Source: AC-37 sp034663685 | GTDB taxonomy: Bacteria > Actinomycetota > Thermoleophilia > Solirubrobacterales > Thermoleophilaceae | Direction: 5' to 3' | Length of the DNA: 6,207 bases | Assembly: GCA_034663685.1 (NCBI GenBank) | Contig: JAXDJC010000022.1 | Coordinates: 1-6,207, forward strand | In this document: positions 1 through 5,908 of the stretch, piece after piece | Numbering within the stretch: position 1 is the first letter of the stretch | Layout: every line of letters starts with the position of its first letter | The notes under the pieces: model-generated | What the model was told of the DNA's origin: nothing | The model's database searches: none | What the model saw: only the letters and a program-made list of their open reading frames with translations | Made by a program: the position numbers and the translations under genes

Positions 1-118
1 AGGGACGATGACGCTGCCCGCCGAGTCCCAGGTAGGCCGCAGGGCCGCGAGGCCCGCCCGGCGCAAGCCGGGCAGATGGATGGCTGCCCACGACAGGATC
101 CGGCTTACCGGCCGGCTA
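1..118 (+). ncRNA. rnpB: RNase P RNA, type A, 3' end (partial)
   Basis: This is the 3' part of the catalytic RNA of ribonuclease P, which trims the 5' leader from precursor tRNAs. The gene begins before the window. The strongest evidence is the conserved 3' core: an AGATGGATG-like segment (about 74-82), CCCACGACAGGATCCGGCTT (87-106) and TACCGGCCGGCT. These match in order the AGATGAATGACTGTCCACGACAGAACCCGGCTTATCGG end of E. coli rnpB, as I recall it. Just upstream, GGTAGGC (31-37) matches the E. coli GGGTAGGC segment. Two GNRA-capped hairpins follow it: 42-46/51-55 with loop GCGA, and 56-62/67-73 with loop GCAA. A GGGAC/GTCCC helix (2-6/25-29) lies where E. coli has its GGTTCA/TGAACC arm. The closing GGCCGGCT should pair with a 5' strand outside the window (helix P1). 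The exact mature 3' end is uncertain by a few bases. Confidence 0.86.
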
Positions 119-120
119 AG

Positions 121-148
121 GAGGGGCTCCGCGCGAGCGGGGCCCCTC
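121..148. terminator. GC-rich hairpin, probable shared terminator of rnpB and the thioesterase gene
   Basis: A 12-base-pair inverted repeat (121-132 with 137-148, one G-T wobble) closes on a GCGA tetraloop. On the plus strand it lies directly after the RNase P RNA and is followed by TATTTCG, a poor but T-containing tail. On the minus strand it begins inside the TAG stop codon (148-150) of the thioesterase gene and is followed by CTTAG. Its position between two convergent genes suggests a bidirectional terminator. The absence of a real U-tract keeps confidence moderate, although weak U-tracts are common in high-GC actinobacteria. Confidence 0.6.
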
Positions 149-1326
149 TATTTCGCGTGTGCGCGCGAGGTGCGTGCGCGCGCGGACCGCGCCTCGGCGG
201 CTCCCACCTGCTCTCCGAGCATCCGCGCCACGTGAGGCAGGTTGGCCCGCCCGAGGAAGTCGAAGTGCGTGCCGGGCGTGTCGAGCACCTCCACCTCCGC
301 CGCGATCGCGGTCCAGCCGAGCGCCGGGTCGCCGCTCTCGCTCGGCATGTGCGCCTCGCGGTCCGAGGCGCGCAGCAGCGTCAGCTTCGAGTCGTAGGTT
401 CCGAAGCGGTGAGCCTTCAGCGCGGTCAGGTTGATCACGTTCAGCTCGTGCATTCGACGCAGGCGCTCGAGGCCGAAGCCCGGCGGCAGCTTGCCGTTCT
501 CCGTCGCCCGCCGCTCGATGACGGGCAGCGCACGCTCGCGGCCCATGGCGGCCATTGCCTCGCAGTGCGCCTGGTCTCCGAGCCGGAACGCGTAGGTGAG
601 CAGCATCAGGCACACGTCCTCCGGGTCCTCGGGGACGGTCGCCTGGTCGTCGGGACCGAAGTCGAGGATCACGAGCGTCACGTCGCGGCCGGCCGAGCGC
701 AGCCGGCGCGCCATCTCGAAGGCCACGCCGCCGCCGAACGACCAGCCCACCAGCGCCAGCGGCCCGTCGACCCGCCGGTCGAGCGCCCCGGCGTACTCCG
801 CGGCGAGCGAGTCGACCGACTCGTGCGGCGTCAGGCTGGGCTCGAGGGCGGGGGAGTGGATCCCGTAGAACGGCTGGCCGACTCCCATCTCGCGCGCGAG
901 GTGCGTGTACGAGGACACGTGCCCGCCGGCGGGGTGAATGCCGAACAGCGGCATCGGCCCGTCCACCGCCTGGATCGGCACGACGCAGTCGAAGCGTCCC
1001 GTGATCGGACGCGCTCGCATGATCACCGCTGCCGACTCGACGTCGCCCGCGGCGGCCAGCTCCGAGCCGTCGATCCCCCGGCCCAGCCGCTCCGACGCGA
1101 GCGATGCCGTCGGCGCCGCGCTCACCTCGTCGAGCCCAAGCTCGGCGAGCGGCTCGCGGATGCCGATCGGCGTGAGCCCGAGTGCGCGCGAGCAGGCGGC
1201 CACGAGCTGGATCTCGAACGGATCGCGCGGCGGCGCGTAGCCCTCCGGTAGCTCGCGCGAGCGAAGCGCTGGCGCCGCCCCTGCGCTGGCGGTGGTGGTC
1301 GCCACGGCGCGGGACCGTAACACCAA
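148..1326 (-). CDS. Thioesterase with degenerate carrier-like N-terminal domain (NRPS/PKS-type)
   Basis: This 392-residue protein has three parts. Residues about 24-40 (LPEGYAPPRDPFEIQ) look like the linker after an adenylation domain. Residues about 37-100 resemble a peptidyl/acyl carrier protein. Residues about 115-375 form an alpha/beta-hydrolase thioesterase of the type that releases nonribosomal peptides or polyketides. In the thioesterase, the oxyanion segment HPAGG (131-135), the nucleophile elbow GWSFGG (Ser196), an Asp at 222 after the next strand (LVILDF) and a late His354 (PGTHFDFL) are all present, so it should be catalytically competent. In the carrier part, the usual G-x-D-S-L/V reads LGLDEV (63-68), with Glu67 in place of the phosphopantetheine-bearing Ser. 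No adenylation or condensation domain is present, and the region beyond its start belongs to another gene on the opposite strand. Candidate starts are TTG 1326, GTG 1323 and GTG 1305; none has a good Shine-Dalgarno sequence, so the N-terminus is uncertain. The substrate is unknown. Confidence 0.82.
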   Translation of the reverse strand: MVLRSRAVATTTASAGAAPALRSRELPEGYAPPRDPFEIQLVAACSRALGLTPIGIREPLAELGLDEVSAAPTASLASERLGRGIDGSELAAAGDVESAAVIMRARPITGRFDCVVPIQAVDGPMPLFGIHPAGGHVSSYTHLAREMGVGQPFYGIHSPALEPSLTPHESVDSLAAEYAGALDRRVDGPLALVGWSFGGGVAFEMARRLRSAGRDVTLVILDFGPDDQATVPEDPEDVCLMLLTYAFRLGDQAHCEAMAAMGRERALPVIERRATENGKLPPGFGLERLRRMHELNVINLTALKAHRFGTYDSKLTLLRASDREAHMPSESGDPALGWTAIAAEVEVLDTPGTHFDFLGRANLPHVARMLGEQVGAAEARSARARTSRAHAK

Positions 1327-1438
1327 GTCACACGTATTTGAGCATTGGACTTACGCTTGCGCCCGTTGTTGCCGGGGGGCGAGCGAAGGGGTCGAGTGTG
1401 GGCGTGATGCGGCGTGCGTCGTACGCGAGGGGGCCGAG
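1327..1438. promoter_or_regulatory. Divergent intergenic region, likely promoters for the thioesterase gene and the operon
   Basis: This 112-base gap lies between the divergently read thioesterase and BKACE genes. Its left part (about 1318-1356) is clearly less GC-rich than anything else in the window, as expected for a promoter region. I cannot assign convincing -35/-10 pairs: a TACGCT at 1352-1357 fits a loose -10 consensus on the plus strand but lacks a good partner 17 bases upstream. A weak 5-base-pair stem (1360-1364/1377-1381) follows. A Shine-Dalgarno-like GAGGGGG (1427-1433) precedes the proposed operon start. I saw no FMN riboswitch. Confidence 0.35.
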
Positions 1439-2302
1439 ATCGACAAGCTGATCGTGAACCTGTGCCCGACCGGCATGGTGCCGCGCACGGACCGCTGCCC
1501 GCACGTGCCGGTCACGCCCGAGGCGATCGCCGAGGACGTGCGCCGCTGCCGCGACGCCGGCGCCTCGATCGCGCACATTCACGCGCGCGCGCACGACGAG
1601 GAGCCGACCTGGGACCCGGAGCGCTTCCGCGAGATCCTCGCCGCGGTGGTGGAGCGCACGCCCGACATCGTCCTGTGCGTGACCACCAGCGGCCGCACCT
1701 GGCCTGAGCTCGAGAAGCGCGCCGCGGTGCTGCACCTCGACGGGCCGGTCAAGCCCGAGATGGCGTCGCTCACGCTCGGGTCGATGAACTTCCCGACCGG
1801 GCCGTCGGTCAACTCGCCGGACACGATCGCGGGGCTCGCGCGCACCATGGACGAGCGCGGCATCGTGCCCGAGCTCGAGGTCTTCGAGCCGGGGATGGCG
1901 TCGTACGCGAACTTCCTCCTCAGGCGCGAGATCCTCAGCCCGCCCCTGTACGTGAACGTGCTGCTCGGCTCGCTCGGTGCCTCCGACCTCTCGGCCGCGA
2001 GCGTGGCCGGCTTCCAGGCGGCGCTGCCCCCGGGCGCCACGTGGGCGCTGGCCGGGATCGGCCGCTACCAGCTTCAGGCGAACACGCTGGCGATCGCGCT
2101 CGGCGGCCACGTGCGCGTGGGCCTCGAGGACAACCCGTATTACGACTGGCGCACGAACGAGGACGCGTCCAACCCGCGGCTCGTGGAGCGCGTGGTGCGG
2201 ATCGCGCGCGAGCACGGGCGCGAGCCGGCCACGCCCGAGGAGACCCGCAGCATCATCGGCCTGCGCTCACCCGACCGACTCGCCGTGCCGGCGATCGCGT
2301 GA
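1439..2302 (+). CDS. Beta-keto acid cleavage enzyme family protein (BKACE, DUF849)
   Basis: BKACE enzymes are zinc-dependent TIM barrels that condense a beta-keto acid with acetyl-CoA, giving acetoacetate and a shortened acyl-CoA. Their substrates vary widely (3-keto-5-aminohexanoate, dehydrocarnitine and others), so the substrate here is unknown. Family motifs appear in order: NLCPTGMVP near the N-terminus, HIH at 46-48 (zinc ligands), SLTLGSMNFP (110-119), ELEVFEPG (145-152), TWALAGIGRYQ (201-211) and GGHVRVGLEDN (222-232) with Glu230 as third zinc ligand. Numbered from codon 1439, the ligands fall at His46, His48 and Glu230, the positions I recall for the lysine-fermentation enzyme Kce. 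Codon 1439 is ATC, not a normal start; no ATG, GTG, TTG or CTG lies in frame between GTG 1295 and CTG 1448. GAGG at 1427-1430 is well spaced for 1439. Alternatives are GTG 1454 (loses five residues of the first strand) and GTG 1292 (adds an unrelated 49-residue leader). This is the first gene of the operon. Confidence 0.88.
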   Translation: MDKLIVNLCPTGMVPRTDRCPHVPVTPEAIAEDVRRCRDAGASIAHIHARAHDEEPTWDPERFREILAAVVERTPDIVLCVTTSGRTWPELEKRAAVLHLDGPVKPEMASLTLGSMNFPTGPSVNSPDTIAGLARTMDERGIVPELEVFEPGMASYANFLLRREILSPPLYVNVLLGSLGASDLSAASVAGFQAALPPGATWALAGIGRYQLQANTLAIALGGHVRVGLEDNPYYDWRTNEDASNPRLVERVVRIAREHGREPATPEETRSIIGLRSPDRLAVPAIA

Positions 2303-3102
2303 GCGCAACAGCCACCGCCGGCGAGCGGCCGGCGCAGATCTGGCACGAAGCTGCCACGTACGACGCCGCCGCCAGCGCCATGCAGCGGCGCAACGCCGGG
2401 CTGCTCGCCCGCATGCTGCCGGCCGCGGCACGCACCGGGCCGATCCTCGAGATCGGCTGCGGCACCGGCTTCCTGACCGAGGAGCTCGTGGCGAGCGGCG
2501 CCGAGCCCGCGGCGATCACCGCGCTCGACCTCTCCGAGCCGATGCTCTGCGAGGCGCGAGCGAAGCCGGAGCTGGCCGGGGTGAGGTTCGTGTGCTCGCC
2601 GTTCGAGTCGTTCGAGGCGGCCGGCTCGTTCCGGGCGGTCGCGTCGAACGCCGCCTTCCACTGGCTCCACCCGGGCTACGAGGACGCGCTGAAGAGAATC
2701 GCCGCGCTGCTGGAGCCCGGCGGAACGCTGCTGCTCGCCACGGCCGGTCGCACCGCCGAGTCCGACGCGTTCGACGACTTCGTCGGCTTCCACCTCGCGC
2801 GCGTGGCGCCGCCGGAGGGCCCGCCATTCCGCGACCGGCGGCTCACGCCGGCGGGGATGGAGCAGTTGGCCGCGGCCGCCGGCCTGCGTGTGGACGACGC
2901 CTTCACCGTGTCGCGCGGCACGCCCATGCCCGCCGCCCACTATGCGCGCTGGATGATGGCGAGCGGCGGCCCGTGGGCCGACGAGCCCGGCCGGTTGGCG
3001 GTGCTCACCGAACGCCTGGCGGAGGCGCTCGGAGGCGACCGCCGGCTCGACGTGGGCCACTGGAGCCTGTTCGCGGCGCTCACGCGGGAGCCCGCCCCGT
3101 GA
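2299..3102 (+). CDS. Class I SAM-dependent methyltransferase (BioC-like fold)
   Basis: This 267-residue cytoplasmic methyltransferase has a Rossmann-type SAM-binding domain. Motif I is ILEIGCGTGFL (49-59). An acidic residue after strand 2 (ITALDLSEPML, Asp77) should contact the ribose hydroxyls. The post-strand-4 motif SNAAFHWLH (116-124) is typical of the malonyl-ACP O-methyltransferase (BioC) and trans-aconitate methyltransferase group. LEPGGTLLLAT (138-148) is the usual strand 5 region. The C-terminal third (LTPAGMEQL onward) is the variable substrate lid, so the acceptor cannot be read from sequence. The start GTG 2299 overlaps the BKACE stop as GTGA and has no clear ribosome binding site of its own, so it is probably translated by coupling. 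It is not obviously a biotin gene, because no bio genes are near. Given its neighbours, it may methylate an intermediate of whatever pathway this operon encodes. Confidence 0.85.
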   Translation: MSATATAGERPAQIWHEAATYDAAASAMQRRNAGLLARMLPAAARTGPILEIGCGTGFLTEELVASGAEPAAITALDLSEPMLCEARAKPELAGVRFVCSPFESFEAAGSFRAVASNAAFHWLHPGYEDALKRIAALLEPGGTLLLATAGRTAESDAFDDFVGFHLARVAPPEGPPFRDRRLTPAGMEQLAAAAGLRVDDAFTVSRGTPMPAAHYARWMMASGGPWADEPGRLAVLTERLAEALGGDRRLDVGHWSLFAALTREPAP

Positions 3103-4715
3103 CCGGCGTGGAGCGAGTCGGCTCGCGCGGCGCGGTGGTCTCCACCGGCAGCGGGCCGTCCACCCTCGCTGCGCTGGCGGCGCTCGGCGACGGCGGCAAC
3201 GCCTTCGACGCGGCAGTGGCGGCGTCCGCCGTCCTGATGGTCACGCTGCCGATGGCGTCTGGGCTCGGCGGCGACCTGGTTGCGGTGGGCTGGGACGCCG
3301 AGCGCGGCGAGCCGTTCGCCTTCGTGGCGTGCGGGCCGGCGCCGGCCGGGGCCACGCCGGACGGCTTCCGCGGCCGCGGCCTGGACCGCATCCCCCTCAC
3401 CGGCATCCTCTCGCTGACCCTGCCCGGCGCCCTCTACGCCCACGGCGTGTTCGCGGAGCGCCTGGCCTCGCGGCCGCTGCACGAGCTCTTCGATCCGGCC
3501 GTACGCGCCGCCGAGGACGGCGTGACCGTGACCGAGCAGCTGAGCCGCTGGATCGACAACAACCTCGACGTGATCGGCGGCGACGGCTCGCTGATCGAGA
3601 CCTACGCGCCCGGCGGCGCCGCGCCCGCGGCCGGCTCCACGCTGCGCCAGCCGGAGCTCGGCGGCACGCTGCGGCGGCTGGGCGAGCTGAGGCCCGGCGA
3701 GGTGGACCCGGCGCTGGCCGACGCGATCCTGGAGTGCTCGCGCCGCCTGGGCGGGACGATCGGCGCCGACGACGTGCTCGAGCAGCACGCCGAGTTCGTC
3801 GACCCGGTGCGCGTGGGCCTGGGCGGCCACGAGCTGCTCTCGTCGCCGCTTCCGACGCAGGGCTACCTGCTGCTTCAGAACCTGCGCATGCTCGCGCTGC
3901 ACCGCGAGCTCCGCGGCCGGCTGCCGGCCGACGCCGAGGCCCACGTGCTGACGGAGATCGTGGCGCAGACCTTCGCGCAGCGGCTCGAGCGCGCGGGCGA
4001 CCCGCGCGAGGGCCACGACGCCGGCGAGCTGCTGGAGGACTCGAACCTGGAGCGTCTGCTCGCGCGCGTGGACCCGGAGCGCCGCAGCCCGTGCCCCTAC
4101 CGCGCGCACTACACGACCGGGGACACCACGCACTTCGTGATCGTGGACGAGCGCGGCAACGCCGTGTCGATGATCCAGAGCCTCGGCCTGGGCTTCGGCG
4201 CGGGCGTGGCACCGCCGGGCACCGGGCTGATCCTGGGCAACCGCCTGGGCCGCAGCTCCACGCTCACGCCCGGTCAACTCAACTGCGCGCGCCCCGGCCG
4301 CCGACCGGTCAACACGATCCATACCTGGCTCGCGCTCGAGGACGGCGCGCCGCGGCTGATCGGCGGCACCCCCGGCGGCGACGGCCAGCCCCAGTGGAGC
4401 TCGCAGGTGCTGGCGCCGCTGCTGCTCGACGGCGAGCGCGACCTCGCGGGGGCCGCCGGCGCGCCGCGCTGGACCTACTTCCCCGGCAGCGACCTGTGGG
4501 AGGCCGGCCGGCGCGAGCACCTGCAGGTGGACCGCCGCGCCGGCCACGAGCTCAAGCGATCCCTGGCCGCGCGCGGGCACGAGCTCGTGGAGCGCCGCGA
4601 CGTGGGCGGCTGCGTGCGGATCGCCCGCATGGAGGGCGGTTGCGTGGAGCTGGTCGACGACGGCCGGCAGGAGGGCGTCAGCGCGGCGCACGAGACGAGA
4701 AAGGAGCACGTATGA
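3099..4715 (+). CDS. Gamma-glutamyltranspeptidase-superfamily Ntn hydrolase (acylase/amidohydrolase-like)
   Basis: This 538-residue member of the GGT superfamily is made as a proenzyme that cleaves itself before a catalytic threonine. Family landmarks are the N-terminal GNAFDAAVAA (33-42) and SGLGGDL (54-60), LTLPGAL (106-112), the nucleophile motif GDTTHF (341-346; cleavage before Thr343), GNAVSMIQS (353-361), GRRPVNTIHTW (400-410) and GGTPGGDGQPQ (422-432). True GGTs use a Ser-Ser pair and an Asp in an NNEMDDFS-type motif to hold the gamma-glutamyl group. Here the equivalents appear to be Asn-Thr (405-406) and LGNRLGRSS (379-387). The NR motif, the P-x-N/H-T pattern and GGDGQPQ look more like oxamate amidohydrolase (HpxW) and related acylases. 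I see no signal peptide, so it is probably cytoplasmic, unlike periplasmic GGTs. The start GTG 3099 overlaps the methyltransferase stop (GTGA), with GGGAG at 3086-3090 as ribosome binding site. The amide substrate is unknown. Confidence 0.87.
   Translation: MTGVERVGSRGAVVSTGSGPSTLAALAALGDGGNAFDAAVAASAVLMVTLPMASGLGGDLVAVGWDAERGEPFAFVACGPAPAGATPDGFRGRGLDRIPLTGILSLTLPGALYAHGVFAERLASRPLHELFDPAVRAAEDGVTVTEQLSRWIDNNLDVIGGDGSLIETYAPGGAAPAAGSTLRQPELGGTLRRLGELRPGEVDPALADAILECSRRLGGTIGADDVLEQHAEFVDPVRVGLGGHELLSSPLPTQGYLLLQNLRMLALHRELRGRLPADAEAHVLTEIVAQTFAQRLERAGDPREGHDAGELLEDSNLERLLARVDPERRSPCPYRAHYTTGDTTHFVIVDERGNAVSMIQSLGLGFGAGVAPPGTGLILGNRLGRSSTLTPGQLNCARPGRRPVNTIHTWLALEDGAPRLIGGTPGGDGQPQWSSQVLAPLLLDGERDLAGAAGAPRWTYFPGSDLWEAGRREHLQVDRRAGHELKRSLAARGHELVERRDVGGCVRIARMEGGCVELVDDGRQEGVSAAHETRKEHV
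4701..4706 (+). promoter_or_regulatory. Strong ribosome binding site for ribC
   Basis: AAGGAG lies inside the last codons of the preceding hydrolase gene, five bases before ATG 4712. It is the best Shine-Dalgarno match in the operon, paired with its only ATG start, so riboflavin synthase may be translated more strongly than its neighbours. Confidence 0.7.
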
Positions 4716-5257
4716 GAGATGGAAACGGAGCGGTCCCCCGGATCGGCGTGGTGGACACGATGTTCGCCCGCTACGACATGGGCGCGGTGGCCGAGCGCGA
4801 GCTGGAGGGGCTCCGCGAGCGCGGCGAGCCGTTCGAGGTGGTGCGCCGGACGGTGCCCGGCTTCAAGGATCTCGCCGTGGAGGCCAAGATCCTGATCGAG
4901 CGCGAGCACTGCTCGGTGGTGGTGGCGCTCGGGATGCCGGGTCAGGCCAAGCTCGACGTGATCTGCGCGAGCGAGGCCTCGAACGCGATCGCGATGGCGC
5001 AGCTCATGACCAACACGCACATCCTCGAGGTGTTCGTGCACACGATCGAGGAGGACGACCCGGAGAAGCTCGCCGCGGTCTGCGAGGACCGCGCGGCCAA
5101 GCACGCTCGGAACGCCTACTGGATGATCTTCGAGCCCGAGCAGCTGAGCCGGCGCGCGGGGCAGGGGATCCGCCAGGGCTACGCCGACGCCGGCCCGCTG
5201 ATGGCCGAGCAGGCGGGCGGCGGAGCGGCGCAGCCGGGCGCGGGAGCGACCGCGTGA
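4712..5257 (+). CDS. ribC: Riboflavin synthase, archaeal type
   Basis: This 181-residue enzyme should convert two molecules of 6,7-dimethyl-8-ribityllumazine to riboflavin plus 5-amino-6-ribitylaminouracil, the last step of riboflavin synthesis. It matches the archaeal pentameric family (Methanocaldococcus MJ1184) along its length: IGVVDTMFARYDM (11-23), RRTVPGFKDLAVEAK (45-59), VVALGMPGQAK (70-80), CASEASNAIAMAQLMTN (85-101), HILEVFVH (103-110) and GQGIRQGYADAGP (150-162). This family is related to lumazine synthase and unrelated to the trimeric bacterial riboflavin synthase. It is not lumazine synthase itself: the catalytic His of that enzyme's HFDYV-like motif is absent (KLDVI, 80-84), while the MPG and LMTN motifs are specific to the archaeal synthase. 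An Ala/Gly-rich tail (about 164-181) extends past the usual end near the AGP motif. ATG 4712 overlaps the upstream stop (ATGA). Codon use looks like its neighbours, so any transfer is not recent. Confidence 0.9.
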   Translation: MRDGNGAVPRIGVVDTMFARYDMGAVAERELEGLRERGEPFEVVRRTVPGFKDLAVEAKILIEREHCSVVVALGMPGQAKLDVICASEASNAIAMAQLMTNTHILEVFVHTIEEDDPEKLAAVCEDRAAKHARNAYWMIFEPEQLSRRAGQGIRQGYADAGPLMAEQAGGGAAQPGAGATA

Positions 5258-5898
5258 CCCTCTCCGCGGCGAGTGGGGAGACCGCGCTGGTGCGCCGCAC
5301 CGCCAAGGCGGCGCTGCCCACTCGCTGGGGGGAGTTCACCTGCTGGGGCTTCGACGCGCTGCCCGACGGGCCGCACCACCTGGCGCTCGTGCACGGCGAC
5401 CTCGCCGCCGCCGAGTCGCCGCTCGTGCGCGTGCACTCGGAGTGCCTGACCGGCGACGTGTTCGGCTCGGCGCGCTGCGACTGCGGCGAGCAGCTCGACG
5501 AGGCGATGCGGCTGATCGTGGCGGACGGCGCCGGCGCGGTGGTGTACCTCCGCGGCCACGAGGGGCGCGGCATCGGCATCGCGAACAAGCTGCGCGCCTA
5601 CGAGCTCCAGGAGGCGGGCACCGACACGGTGGACGCCAACCTCGCGCTCGGCCTGCCGGTGGACGGCCGCAGCTTCGCGCCGGCGGCCGCGATCCTGCGC
5701 TACCTGGAGGTCCGGCGCCTGCGCCTGATCACCAACAACCCGGACAAGTGCGACACGCTCACCGACTGGGGGATCGAGGTGAGCGAGCGCATATCGATCG
5801 ACCCGGTCCCCACCCGGCACAACCTCGGCTACCTGCGGACCAAGAAGGACCGCATGGGCCACCTCTTCGAGCTGCCGACGATGGATTCCGTGCCGTAG
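5254..5898 (+). CDS. ribA: GTP cyclohydrolase II (stand-alone)
   Basis: This 214-residue zinc enzyme opens the imidazole ring of GTP, releasing formate and pyrophosphate to give 2,5-diamino-6-ribosylamino-4(3H)-pyrimidinone 5'-phosphate, the first committed step of riboflavin synthesis. Zinc ligands Cys64, Cys75 and Cys77 sit in HSECLTGDVFGSARCDCG (61-78). Also present are RGHEGRGIG (100-108), KLRAY with Tyr116 (Tyr105 in E. coli), DTVDAN (124-129), VDGRSF with Asp137 and Arg139 (Asp126/Arg128 in E. coli), LITNNPDK (158-165) and a C-terminal TKKDRMGH. The RGHEGRGIG version is common in actinobacterial enzymes, where E. coli has RQEGRGIG. There is no fused 3,4-dihydroxy-2-butanone-4-phosphate synthase domain, unlike many RibBA proteins, and the length equals free-standing RibA. 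The start GTG 5254 overlaps the ribC stop (GTGA), with GGGAG at 5242-5246 as ribosome binding site. Confidence 0.94.
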   Translation: MTLSAASGETALVRRTAKAALPTRWGEFTCWGFDALPDGPHHLALVHGDLAAAESPLVRVHSECLTGDVFGSARCDCGEQLDEAMRLIVADGAGAVVYLRGHEGRGIGIANKLRAYELQEAGTDTVDANLALGLPVDGRSFAPAAAILRYLEVRRLRLITNNPDKCDTLTDWGIEVSERISIDPVPTRHNLGYLRTKKDRMGHLFELPTMDSVP

Positions 5899-5908
5899 CC
5901 TGCCGCGG

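Noticed and set aside
42..73. Tandem hairpins as a tRNA or a repeat element
   Set aside because: They fit as stem-loops within the 3' half of RNase P RNA, confirmed by the conserved ACGACAGGATCCGGCTTACC segment next to them.
76..1251. Long plus-strand open frame opposite the thioesterase gene
   Set aside because: It is antisense to a well-recognised gene, rich in Arg/His/Ala as expected for a shadow frame in GC-rich DNA, and begins inside the RNase P RNA.
1327..1438. FMN riboswitch upstream of the operon
   Set aside because: The gap is short and I see none of the conserved FMN-element segments. The rib genes are also internal to the operon with no leader of their own.
2253..2519. Short minus-strand open frames across the methyltransferase region
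   Set aside because: No family resemblance and no ribosome binding site; codon bias is explained by the plus-strand gene.
2940..4709. 589-codon minus-strand open frame opposite the Ntn hydrolase gene
   Set aside because: It has no recognisable domain and a low-complexity Arg/Ala/Val/His composition, and the opposite strand carries clear GGT-family motifs.
4712..5257. Calling this gene lumazine synthase (ribH)
   Set aside because: The two families are related, but the lumazine synthase catalytic His motif is absent and the MPG, LMTN and RQGYADAGP-type motifs match archaeal riboflavin synthase.
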